Origin: an uncultured Caryophanales bacterium
GTDB lineage: Bacteria; Bacillota_I; Bacilli_A; RFN20; CAG-288
Direction of reading: 5' to 3'
Assembly: GCA_949287425.1 (NCBI GenBank)
Contig: CASEGJ010000005.1
Location: forward strand, 18,955 to 82,954
Length of the DNA stretch: 64,000 bases
In this document: positions 17,701 to 26,564 of the stretch, one piece after another
How positions within the stretch are numbered: position 1 is the stretch's first letter
Layout: every line of letters begins with the position of its first letter
Notes under the pieces: generated by a model
What the model was told of the DNA's origin: nothing
The model's input: only the letters and a program-made list of their open reading frames with translations
Database searches by the model: none
Translations under genes and position numbers: made by a program

Positions 17701-18813
17701 TTAGTTATTAATTAACAATATTGGTTCATCTTCTTTACCAATATATTCGCCTTCAACTTCAATATTTGGGCTTACAATAGCTCTTTTAATATGACTATGG
17801 GCTTTGATAGTAGTATTTGGCATAACTACGCAATCTTCAACAACAGCACCTTTTTCAATAGTAACACCATTAAAGATAACTGAATGTTTAACTTTACCAA
17901 AAATCATCGCGCCTTGATTGGCCATAGAATCGGAAATCTCACCATTTTTACCTAAAAAGCAAGGTGATGATAAATTATCTTCTGACATTATACGATTGGC
18001 ATTTTCATAGATATTAAGTTCACATTTATCATCTAATAAATCCATATTAGCTTCCCAAAGTGAATCGATAGTACCGACATCTTTCCAATAGCCTTTAAAT
18101 GGATAAGCGTATAATCTCTTTTTAGATTCTAACATGCTTGGAATAATATTTTTACCAAAGTCATTTTCAGATTCAGGGTTTTTATGATCTTTAATAAGCT
18201 CATTTCTTAACATTTTGTAATTAAAAATGTAAATACCCATACTAGCTAAAGTTGATTCAGGGTTTTTAGGTTTTTCAGTAAAAGATTCAATTTTATAATT
18301 TTCATCTGTTTTCATAATACCGAATCTTTTAGCTTCTTCTAAGCTAACTTCAATACAGGCGACAGTTAAATCAGCACCTTTAGAAATATGGAAATTTAAC
18401 ATATCGTCATAATCCATCTTATAGATATGATCGCCAGATAAAATAATTACATAATCTGGATTTTCTTGTTCTAAAAAGTCTAAGTTTTGATAAATAGCAT
18501 CAGCTGTACCATTGTACCAAGATGCTCCTTCTTCAGTTTGTTTAGGAGTTAAAGCAACAGTCAGCGACTTTTTACCATCGATACCCCAGTTGATACCATT
18601 TGATACATAAGTATTCAAAGGTGTTGATTCATACTGAGTAAGTACACCAACTGTATCGATTCCCGAATTAGCACAGTTAGAAAGTGGGAAATCAATAATC
18701 CTGTACTTTCCTCCAAAATAAACCGCAGGTTTTGCTAATTTTTTAGTAAGAGATTTTAATCTAGTTCCCTTACCACCTGCTAATAGCATAGCTACCATCT
18801 TTCCTTTTGCCAT
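17701..18813 (-). CDS. glgC: Glucose-1-phosphate adenylyltransferase GlgC
   Basis: Makes ADP-glucose from ATP and glucose-1-phosphate, the committed step of bacterial glycogen synthesis. The 370 residues contain [20 protein letters not shown], the product-site region [12 protein letters not shown], the glucose-1-phosphate-binding [10 protein letters not shown] region and a C-terminal beta-helix. An AGGAAAG ribosome site precedes the ATG. The gene is 18 bases after the DUF3137-like gene, so no separate promoter is likely. Confidence 0.96.
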   Translation of the reverse strand: MAKGKMVAMLLAGGKGTRLKSLTKKLAKPAVYFGGKYRIIDFPLSNCANSGIDTVGVLTQYESTPLNTYVSNGINWGIDGKKSLTVALTPKQTEEGASWYNGTADAIYQNLDFLEQENPDYVIILSGDHIYKMDYDDMLNFHISKGADLTVACIEVSLEEAKRFGIMKTDENYKIESFTEKPKNPESTLASMGIYIFNYKMLRNELIKDHKNPESENDFGKNIIPSMLESKKRLYAYPFKGYWKDVGTIDSLWEANMDLLDDKCELNIYENANRIMSEDNLSSPCFLGKNGEISDSMANQGAMIFGKVKHSVIFNGVTIEKGAVVEDCVVMPNTTIKAHSHIKRAIVSPNIEVEGEYIGKEDEPILLINN

Positions 18814-18831
18814 AATACTTTCCTTTCTATT

Positions 18832-19965
18832 TTAATATGTCAATATGCCATTTCCCTTTTCCTCAGGGGCAAAATTAACCTCACCGTTAAGATTTGTCAC
18901 TATATTAGTGACACCTTGAATAAGTCCAATTAAAGCTTCAACTTGCTTTTCTAAAATCTGATCGTTAAGTTTATCAGCTAACTTTTTAGTTAATTTAAAT
19001 TTAAAACCTTCTAATAAAACAATTAATTTGTCTTCTTTAATAGTAATTGAAATATCGGTCTTAACATAAAATGAAAGTTCACAAATAGCATCAGCGACTT
19101 TTTTATTGACGATTAAATAGATTTCTGGACCTAAAGTTGTATAACAAATAAAGTTAGCGAGATTAGATATTCCATCAAAACCATATCTATTTATTTTTAA
19201 GCCATCATATCTATCTATTTTAGGCTCACCATATGTTCTAAATTGAATATAAGCGTGAGTTTTAACTCTCGTTAAAGAAGTAACAATCAATAAGCCATCA
19301 ATATTTTTGTTCTCGTAATTTTCCAATTCATATTGATACATTTTTAAATCAGCTAAAGAGGTATTAGCTTGATAACTTGAAACTAGATTTGGAGAATAAA
19401 AATCCAAATCTTTTAAATACGATATATTGTCATTTAATTCATCTTCTTTAACATCAATTTGATTAAAAATAACGCCGTTAACTTTCGCTTCCATAACTAA
19501 ACTAGAAAAATACTTTTCTTGAAAAATAGCACTTTGCTTCTTCATATAGAAAAAATTGAAAGTGAAATAACTAATTATGCATAAAATAACAATTCCAACT
19601 AACAATAAAAACCTCTCTAAACTCGATATGTAAGAAAAATCAAACAAATTTGCTTCAATAGGAAAATACGGCCAAAATTCCAAGCTTGAAACAGAATTAA
19701 AAAAGCCGTTAAACCAATTGTAATAAGAATGGCCTAAACAATAGATGAAAATATATAAAAAATATATGAAAAATATACCAAAAGACAATAAATAGGCATA
19801 TAAATGAGATTTAAATCTCATTTTTCTTTGTAGTTTTACTAGATTATCAGATTCAGAGATAACTGTTTTAGCCATACCTAATAAATTTTCTATATTTCTA
19901 TTATACACTTTAAAGCCCTTACAAAAAACATTTTTTTTAATAGAATCGCTAGTAAAATTTACCAT
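18832..19965 (-). CDS. DUF3137-like membrane protein
   Basis: 377 residues with two hydrophobic segments, near 53-75 and 118-142, separated by an aromatic-rich loop, then a cytoplasmic domain of about 230 residues. The later region (NLANFICYTTLGPEIYLIVNKKVADAICEL) fits the DUF3137 pattern of a shared membrane-plus-alpha/beta layout. That family has no defined function and often sits near LemA genes, none of which is here. It heads the glycogen operon. It carries no nuclease or Toprim motif, so it is not a candidate for the missing JetD of the neighbouring operon. Confidence 0.55.
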   Translation of the reverse strand: MVNFTSDSIKKNVFCKGFKVYNRNIENLLGMAKTVISESDNLVKLQRKMRFKSHLYAYLLSFGIFFIYFLYIFIYCLGHSYYNWFNGFFNSVSSLEFWPYFPIEANLFDFSYISSLERFLLLVGIVILCIISYFTFNFFYMKKQSAIFQEKYFSSLVMEAKVNGVIFNQIDVKEDELNDNISYLKDLDFYSPNLVSSYQANTSLADLKMYQYELENYENKNIDGLLIVTSLTRVKTHAYIQFRTYGEPKIDRYDGLKINRYGFDGISNLANFICYTTLGPEIYLIVNKKVADAICELSFYVKTDISITIKEDKLIVLLEGFKFKLTKKLADKLNDQILEKQVEALIGLIQGVTNIVTNLNGEVNFAPEEKGNGILTY

Positions 19966-20062
19966 TTTAACAACTGCTAATTTGCAAATTTATAACACTT
20001 AATTATCTCAAATTGAAAATATGCGTTTTTTTAATTAAAAAAGCGTTATTTTACAATAATAA

Positions 20063-20106
20063 AAAAGCTGATAAACCAATTTTAATACTCAGTTTTATCA
20101 GCTTTT
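20063..20106 (-). terminator. Terminator of the jetABC operon
   Basis: AAAAAGCTGATAAA-type arm (20063-20075) pairs perfectly with TTTATCAGCTTTTT-type arm (20094-20106) around an 18-base loop. It starts 12 bases after the jetC stop on the minus strand and is flanked by A/T runs on both sides. It closes the operon directly after jetC. Bases 19966-20062 hold nothing else clear except AT-rich sequence. Confidence 0.75.
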
Positions 20107-20117
20107 ATTAAATATTT

Positions 20118-23100
20118 TTACACGTTAATTTCTAAATTTGCTTTAGCTATAGTATTGTTATCTAATTTCTTTTTATCTTGATATCTATCGATTCTAGAAC
20201 GGTTATGTTTAACATCGTGCATAACAACTAAAGTCAAATCGACTTCGTTAACTAAATCAACAACCTTTTCAGTAGGAGTAGATAAAATAACTTGTAAACC
20301 AAACGATCTTAATAAACTGACAGCTTCTTTAATTCTTGAACCATCCATCTTTGAGAAAGCTTCATCGAAAATAACGAGTCTAATAGTATCAGAATGCTCA
20401 TCGTTAGTTCTATATAATTGAGCGAAAGAAGCTAATATAGCGATGTAGAATGGAGTTTGAGTTTCACCACCAGATTGTCTTTTGAAAGTTCTTGCCAAAC
20501 TAGATTCAGTATCAGAATTCCCTCTTTTGACCAATAAGTCAAATACCAAATATGTTCTATAATCAGTAAATTTTTCAACGTTAGCAATTATTTGTTCTCT
20601 TTGATCGATAGAAGATGTTGTCGATTCAGAAATCATATTAAATAAGTTATTTAATACAGCGCCGTATTTTTCAAGATAAACATCTTCAGCATCACCGACA
20701 TTTAATAACAAATCATCGGTAATCATATTGTAATATTCAATATAGTCTCTATTAGGTTCGACCAAGAAACGATATGAATCTCGACCGAATTTTACATCTT
20801 TTAAAGCTAAATTAAGTTCATCAATTTGAGTTTCAATAATCTTGAATGAATTTCTAAGCTTGTAAATAAAATCATCCTTGAACTCTTTAATAGCCTTTTT
20901 ATGTGCCACTTCGATTTGTTGAAGATAACTAGGTAATAAAACTGTAGTTAAATTATTTAATTCATTGTCAAAATCTTCATTTGAATCTTCTTTAGTAGTG
21001 TCGTAAGAAAGATGATAAGTAACAGTGTATTTACTTCTTAAATCAATGAGCTTATCTTTACTTATCTTCATTCTGTTTTGAGTTTGAACATAAGTGATTC
21101 TAGCTTGTTCAGTAATCTTAGTTAAAGACATTGATTCAATAGCTTTTTCAAAGAAAGGACCATATTTTTCTTCAACTAAGCTAGGATCGTATTTTAATAA
21201 TTTATCACCAGCAATAGTAACATAAGCGGATTTAGTAGGAATTAAATCATCTTTTAAAGTCTTGTTAGTATTTTCTAAACCGCCTTGTTCAATCAAAAGC
21301 TTGTTTTTCTCTTCTTCTAAAGCCTTAATATCAGATTCAATTGATTTAATCTTATTATCATAAGAATTAACTTCACCTAAATCTCCTTCTTCTAACTGAT
21401 TGTCAAGACGTTCAATTTCTTGATTGAAAGTATCAATTTGTTGTAAAGAAGAAAGATCAGAGACAAAAGTCTTAATTTCTGAAGAAGAAATAACTTCCAG
21501 AGTAGCGATAGCTTTAAAATAAGAATTTAAATCGTTATAAATATCTAATTTACGATTAAATTCATTTAAATCATCTTGTTTTTCAAAAGCTGATTCTTCA
21601 GATATTTTAGTGCCAAAAAACGGTGTTCTTTCTTTTAATGAGAAAGAAGCAAAATTCCTATAACCTGTTAAATTAGGTAATAAACCATTTCCAGATTCTC
21701 TAGCTTCTTGGAAAGTTTCACATTTTTGAACTCGACCTAACAAGAAATTAGCATAAGCCCTTGCTCCTTTATTAGAAGTAACAATTTCTTCAGCGACAGA
21801 ATTTTCTTCAGCTTTAAAGTTTCTAGCTATCAATCTTTGAGTATCAACTAAGCTTAATCCATATAAATCGTATTGTCTAACTACTCTATCTAAAATTTTA
21901 GCACCATCGACATAATAATCTTCATTATTAATAAAGAAATTAAATTTTTGAGTATTTATATATGCTTCAATTGATTTAACCCATCTTTTAGTTTTAATAT
22001 CGCATAAATCACAAAAGAAATCGATTCTAGCATCTGGATATTTTTGTCTCAATTCATCTTCAAAAGCAGCCTTAACTTGCAAAAGTTGATTAGAATAAGG
22101 CTTTTGGCCACTAGTTATCGCAAATAATTGGCTGTTAATTGCACCGATTGAATCGTTTAAATCAGCGATAGTATCTTCTAAAATATGAACAAAACGCAAA
22201 CTAGAAGAGTGCAAAGAAGACATTTCGGTTTGAAATTCATTTAACAAATTAACATCGATATCTTTTCTTTCAATTTGTTCAAGTAAGCTAGTATAAGTAT
22301 TAGTAAATTCTATAGCGTCATTTTTAAACTTTTCTAATTCATCAGCTTCCCTATCAGTTAAAATACTTTCATCAAAATTATTTAATCTAACGTTAATGGC
22401 GTTTAAAGCTTCAGAATATTGTCTAATATATGATTTTAAAGTTAAAGCTAAAGAAGCGTAGTTATCTTGTAAAGTAGCAATCTTTTCTAAAACGACATTC
22501 TTTTTAGAAGAGATTGAAGAAGCTAATGAATAGCCTTGAGAACCGACTTTTTTGGCTAAATATGATTCGGATTCAGATTTTAGTTCAGCAATTTGTTCAT
22601 CTTTTTCAGCTAAAAGCTTTGAAATTTCAATAATTCTAAGATTGTTTTCATCTAATCTTTTCTTATATGATTCTAAATCTCTTTTAGCAGATTCAAAATT
22701 AGCTCTATCGACAACATAATCCGCTAATCCCAAATTCGATTTAATATTTTGATAGTTATTATAAGCTTCTTGAATAGCTTTTAAAGAATCAATTTTAGTT
22801 TGAATCTTTTTGGCTTCAATTTCTAATAACTTATACTGCTCAATATTAGTCTGCATAGAAGTAATATCGACCTTATGAGGTAGATCACAGACAAATTCAG
22901 TAATAAAAGACGAAATATTAGTAAATGGTGTAAAAGAAACAGCATTTTTAAACAAAGAGAAAAACTTATCAGGTAAATCGCCTAATATCTCTTTTAAAAA
23001 GGCTTTATATGCAGTATTTGTATCGAAGAATTTATAATCTTCAGTCTTGTAATTAGCTTGGAAGAAATTCGATAGTTCTTTATATGACATCGGTCTAATT

Positions 23101-23549
23101 AAAGACTTATTATCACTATTAGAAGAATTGGAAAAATTATTTTCAGGAAATTTATCGTTTAAATAGAAAAATCTATGTTCTTCTTTATCATCTTCATAAC
23201 AATCAAAGACGATACCTAAACTGAAAGTAGAATCTTTGCTATCGTCGTAAAATTGCATAGCAATATACGATGAAAATCTACCAGGTCTAAGAGTCATAAC
23301 TTGCCCTTGGCTAGTTTCACCTAATTCGCAGCGTAAATATCCACGTAAAGTTCTACCTGTTCTTTCATTAGCTGCCTTATTGAAATTTCTACCTGAAGTA
23401 TCAGCTAATAAAAGGACTTGCATAGCATCGATAATAGTTGATTTACCAGTACCATTAGAGCCAGTTAAGAAAGTAATTGGTTTAATTTCAACAGTATCGT
23501 TAAAAAACAAATGCCAGTTAATTAATCTAAGCTTATTTAATATTTTCAT
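20118..23549 (-). CDS. jetC: SMC-like ATPase of a Wadjet/MksBEF-type complex (JetC/MksB)
   Basis: 1143 residues. The N-terminal head has Walker A GSNGTGKST (30-38). Long coiled-coil arms flank a hinge region near the middle. The C-terminal head has the ABC signature QSGGETQTPFY and Walker B VIFDEAFSKMD. The closing region STPTEKVVDLVNEVD fits the MukB/JetC family. Such proteins extrude DNA loops; in Wadjet the complex recognises small circular plasmids for cleavage by JetD. Here jetA and jetB are upstream (jetB overlaps by 4 bases) but no jetD follows, only a terminator. Confidence 0.9.
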   Translation of the reverse strand: MKILNKLRLINWHLFFNDTVEIKPITFLTGSNGTGKSTIIDAMQVLLLADTSGRNFNKAANERTGRTLRGYLRCELGETSQGQVMTLRPGRFSSYIAMQFYDDSKDSTFSLGIVFDCYEDDKEEHRFFYLNDKFPENNFSNSSNSDNKSLIRPMSYKELSNFFQANYKTEDYKFFDTNTAYKAFLKEILGDLPDKFFSLFKNAVSFTPFTNISSFITEFVCDLPHKVDITSMQTNIEQYKLLEIEAKKIQTKIDSLKAIQEAYNNYQNIKSNLGLADYVVDRANFESAKRDLESYKKRLDENNLRIIEISKLLAEKDEQIAELKSESESYLAKKVGSQGYSLASSISSKKNVVLEKIATLQDNYASLALTLKSYIRQYSEALNAINVRLNNFDESILTDREADELEKFKNDAIEFTNTYTSLLEQIERKDIDVNLLNEFQTEMSSLHSSSLRFVHILEDTIADLNDSIGAINSQLFAITSGQKPYSNQLLQVKAAFEDELRQKYPDARIDFFCDLCDIKTKRWVKSIEAYINTQKFNFFINNEDYYVDGAKILDRVVRQYDLYGLSLVDTQRLIARNFKAEENSVAEEIVTSNKGARAYANFLLGRVQKCETFQEARESGNGLLPNLTGYRNFASFSLKERTPFFGTKISEESAFEKQDDLNEFNRKLDIYNDLNSYFKAIATLEVISSSEIKTFVSDLSSLQQIDTFNQEIERLDNQLEEGDLGEVNSYDNKIKSIESDIKALEEEKNKLLIEQGGLENTNKTLKDDLIPTKSAYVTIAGDKLLKYDPSLVEEKYGPFFEKAIESMSLTKITEQARITYVQTQNRMKISKDKLIDLRSKYTVTYHLSYDTTKEDSNEDFDNELNNLTTVLLPSYLQQIEVAHKKAIKEFKDDFIYKLRNSFKIIETQIDELNLALKDVKFGRDSYRFLVEPNRDYIEYYNMITDDLLLNVGDAEDVYLEKYGAVLNNLFNMISESTTSSIDQREQIIANVEKFTDYRTYLVFDLLVKRGNSDTESSLARTFKRQSGGETQTPFYIAILASFAQLYRTNDEHSDTIRLVIFDEAFSKMDGSRIKEAVSLLRSFGLQVILSTPTEKVVDLVNEVDLTLVVMHDVKHNRSRIDRYQDKKKLDNNTIAKANLEINV

Positions 23550-24193
23550 AACATTTCTCCTTTATTAACATCAAATGGAGTATCTGCAACTGGAGCATTA
23601 GATGTTAAAGTTTCATATAGACTATTTAATCTAGCATTAGAAATAGCATATCTAATTGAAGGTAAGATATCAAAAGAATAGCTGACATCAGAAAAACTTC
23701 CCCTTCTAATAGCGATGATATTATAACTAGACAACGTTCTTAAACCCGCTTGAATAGTAACAGCGGAAATTCTTCTATTGACAGTTGATAAAGAAAGCTC
23801 TTTTAAAAGAGACTTTAGAGCTATTGAATCAATAGTGACTTCATTTGAAGTGGGATTTGAACCTAACTTATCTTCGTAGTAACTTCTTAAAGCGTAAATT
23901 AACAAAGTAGTTACACCATCGATTCTTATTTTATTAACATCAAAACTAGATGAAGTAAATATAACCCCATTATCATCATCTTTAGTAACTTCAATACCAG
24001 CAAAATCTAAATAAGAAGTTATTAAATCAAAATGACGTTCAATAAAAAGATAATTAGGATTAATTTTAAAAGTGTTAGTAGGCTTATCAAAACTTCTTCT
24101 AACTATAAAACAGTGATATAACAAATTAGAAAGAACTTCTTGAAACTGATTTTGCTCTCCTCTAGAAAGCTTTTCATATTCTTCTTCAAACAT
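23546..24193 (-). CDS. jetB: JetB/MksE-like kite subunit (DUF4194)
   Basis: 215 residues, predicted cytoplasmic and winged-helix-rich, starting FEEEYEKLSRGEQNQFQEVLSNLLYHCFIV, a DUF4194-type opening. MksE-like KITE proteins form a dimer that binds the kleisin and DNA in MukBEF-type condensins. The start codon overlaps the jetA stop by one base and the stop overlaps the jetC start by four, so the three are translationally coupled. Confidence 0.85.
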   Translation of the reverse strand: MFEEEYEKLSRGEQNQFQEVLSNLLYHCFIVRRSFDKPTNTFKINPNYLFIERHFDLITSYLDFAGIEVTKDDDNGVIFTSSSFDVNKIRIDGVTTLLIYALRSYYEDKLGSNPTSNEVTIDSIALKSLLKELSLSTVNRRISAVTIQAGLRTLSSYNIIAIRRGSFSDVSYSFDILPSIRYAISNARLNSLYETLTSNAPVADTPFDVNKGEML

Positions 24194-25656
24194 TAATATT
24201 TTCCTCCCTTTCTAGTGAACTTGTAATTTGGAACTATAAACTTGTTATTTATAAAAGTTTCATCTAGACGTTCAATAGAATAAAACATATCACCAAATTG
24301 TGCTCTGACAGTAGCTAAGATCAATAAAATCATATCGTCTAAAGATTCTAATTTTATGTCTTTAGTTGTTATAACTTTCTCATTGTTAAAGTTTTTAAGC
24401 ATAAATTCATTGATAGAATCTTGAGAAAACTTAGTAACTTCAGTTTCTATATAATTAGCTAAATCGCTATCTTCACCAAAAAGTTCATCTTCCAATGCTA
24501 GTGGTTCAACTTCTTCACGAGCTTCACGTTTAAATGGCATAGTTAGTGAATCAGAACTAACAAAGCCTTGTCTATATAAACAAACAGTATCGCTAGCTTG
24601 ATTAACAATCCCGATATTAGTGTAATCGCCTTTATAATCTAAAGGTAAACTATCTAACGCTTTAGCCATTGCCAATATAACAGTATCTAATTTACCTTTG
24701 ATAGACTTATCGGAATTAGATAAATAATTGACTTTCTTTTGAACTGCTTGAGTATATTTAGCATTAGCTTTATCTATCTCGTTAAACGACTCATTCAATT
24801 TGTTATAGATATCTATAGTCTGCTGAATCATCCTATTAACGATATCGAAGACTTCACTTGTTTTAGTTTTGGCATAGCTAGGATCATATTTAGCTTGACT
24901 AACTAACTTAGCCATGATTCTTTTATCTTTTTGCCATCTAGTTAAAATTTTAATTACAGGCAAAGCGTATAAGCCTAAAGAATCGTAAGTTTTCATCGGG
25001 TGATATATCTTATCACCAACTTGCTTTTTAAAAATATCAAAATGCTGTTTTAAAGCTTCATTAGGATCAAAAACACTAGTTAAATTATGTCCAAACACGC
25101 AAATAGAATGATGAAGTAAAGTGACATTTAATTCAAGCTCATCGGCGTTTTTTCTAGCTGAGAGTAAAGAACGAAACATATAATCATCTTCTTTTTCATC
25201 TTCTAACGATAATTCAGAATAAGTTTGATGAACTAAAGGAACATATAATGCGGTATCTTGAGAAAGTTCATCAATTAGCTGCATCATTTTAATTGAATAA
25301 CTAGGTAAATAAAGCATGTCAGCGTTAGTTACTGGATCTTTTTCAAGATCAATCCAACCTGTAGCACATAACTTTCTAAAAATGTAATTCGTTTTACCAT
25401 TTATTGTTTCAATATCTGTTTCGACAATATCATCATCACTAGAAGAATCATCTAGTCTATCTAAATTAACATCAAACAAAGACATAATCTGATCACAATG
25501 GCTTCTTAACATGTTTATATAATCAGATTTATGAATGTTAGTCTTATAAACTTTTAAACACTGGTATAAAGTTATTAACGCATAAGAATAAACAGCTTTA
25601 TATTTTCTCGACAATACAGAAAAGAAATTTTCTGGAATTTTATCAAATAGATTCAC
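24193..25656 (-). CDS. jetA: JetA/MksF-like kleisin subunit
   Basis: 487 residues, mostly helical. The N-terminal NLFDKIPENFFSVLSRK opening and the following winged-helix-like part resemble the JetA family of type II Wadjet loci (DUF5716-type, from memory). The central coiled coil and C-terminal domain are as expected for a kleisin bridging the SMC heads. The start is a GTG at 25656 with GGAG 11 bases upstream. It is first in the operon and has its own promoter at 25696-25724. Confidence 0.82.
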   Translation of the reverse strand: MNLFDKIPENFFSVLSRKYKAVYSYALITLYQCLKVYKTNIHKSDYINMLRSHCDQIMSLFDVNLDRLDDSSSDDDIVETDIETINGKTNYIFRKLCATGWIDLEKDPVTNADMLYLPSYSIKMMQLIDELSQDTALYVPLVHQTYSELSLEDEKEDDYMFRSLLSARKNADELELNVTLLHHSICVFGHNLTSVFDPNEALKQHFDIFKKQVGDKIYHPMKTYDSLGLYALPVIKILTRWQKDKRIMAKLVSQAKYDPSYAKTKTSEVFDIVNRMIQQTIDIYNKLNESFNEIDKANAKYTQAVQKKVNYLSNSDKSIKGKLDTVILAMAKALDSLPLDYKGDYTNIGIVNQASDTVCLYRQGFVSSDSLTMPFKREAREEVEPLALEDELFGEDSDLANYIETEVTKFSQDSINEFMLKNFNNEKVITTKDIKLESLDDMILLILATVRAQFGDMFYSIERLDETFINNKFIVPNYKFTRKGGKY

Positions 25657-25695
25657 TTAATTTTGTTCTCCAAAGATTTGTTTTTACACAAAAAT

Positions 25696-25724
25696 ATTAT
25701 ATGTTTAAATGATTTTTTTTACAA
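25696..25724 (-). promoter_or_regulatory. Promoter of jetABC
   Basis: On the minus strand TTGTAA (25724-25719), exactly 17 bases, TATAAT (25701-25696), 40 bases before the jetA GTG. A good sigma-A match, showing that the operon is its own transcription unit separate from plsC. Confidence 0.7.
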
Positions 25725-25763
25725 TCTATATATTGAAAAAATTTACGTTAAATATTGAAAATT

Positions 25764-26555
25764 TTATATTCCAGCAATATCGAAATTATTTTTTGAATTT
25801 CTATAGGAATATTTTAAAACTAGCTCTTTATCTATTTGACGCAACCTGTCAACTTCATTAGCTATCTTATCTTCGATAATTTTAGAAAGTTCAATGGTAG
25901 TTAAACCTTTAAATTCACTAGGATAAATAGGGTTCAAAAATGATATTTGGATAGGATATTTTTTCATTTTGAGCTTTTTATCTAAAACTCTAAATCCACC
26001 ATATATAGCGACTAGCTGAATAGGCTTATTAGAATTGAAAGCCGGTTTTAAAGAACCAGGTTTAAATTCATTTAATGTATGTAAACCATCTTTAGAACGA
26101 GTCCCTTCTGGGAAAATAACGACACTTTGTTCTCCCTTTTTTAATATAGAAGTAACTTGCATCAAACACCTTATTTCAGAACGAAAATCTTTTCTATCCA
26201 TAAATATACCATCGATGGCCTTTAAAACTTTTCTAACATATGGAAATTTCAAAACTTCAATCTTGGATAAAAACGTCAATGGTTTTTCAATTACCGCTAA
26301 AAAGCTCAAAGCATCCATATTAGATTGATGGTTACAAATAAATAAGCAGTTAGAATCTTGAATTAAGTTTTCTTTATTATTAACGATAAATAGACAATCT
26401 AGCTTTTCACAAACCTTAACGATTAAATCGTGAGAATAATTATATCTATCTATTAAACTGAATTCATCTTTATGTTTATTTATTTTCGTCAAAAATCGCG
26501 ATTGAGATAAAACTAAATAACCAGCCTTACAAACTATTTTAAAATACTTAAACAT
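25764..26555 (-). CDS. plsC: 1-acyl-sn-glycerol-3-phosphate acyltransferase
   Basis: Adds the second acyl chain in phosphatidic acid synthesis. 263 residues. The acyltransferase motifs are CNHQSNMDAL (HX4D catalytic pair), a KIEVLKFPYVRKVLKAIDGIF segment with the lysine and glycine typical of motif II, and FPEGTRSKDG (motif III). An N-terminal amphipathic/hydrophobic stretch anchors it at the membrane. It is last in the ftsK-M16-M16-acpS-pulA-plsC run, 9 bases after pulA. Confidence 0.93.
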   Translation of the reverse strand: MFKYFKIVCKAGYLVLSQSRFLTKINKHKDEFSLIDRYNYSHDLIVKVCEKLDCLFIVNNKENLIQDSNCLFICNHQSNMDALSFLAVIEKPLTFLSKIEVLKFPYVRKVLKAIDGIFMDRKDFRSEIRCLMQVTSILKKGEQSVVIFPEGTRSKDGLHTLNEFKPGSLKPAFNSNKPIQLVAIYGGFRVLDKKLKMKKYPIQISFLNPIYPSEFKGLTTIELSKIIEDKIANEVDRLRQIDKELVLKYSYRNSKNNFDIAGI

Positions 26556-26564
26556 ATCTTTCTC

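Noticed and set aside
18832..19965. Gene downstream of jetC as a hidden JetD
   Set aside because: It has two membrane helices, no Toprim-like acidic motif, and is separated from jetC by a terminator; it fits DUF3137 instead.
20023..20047. Second terminator in the T7/A6 palindrome upstream of the DUF3137-like gene
   Set aside because: The flanking GCG triplets are in the same orientation and cannot pair, so only an AT-only palindrome remains.
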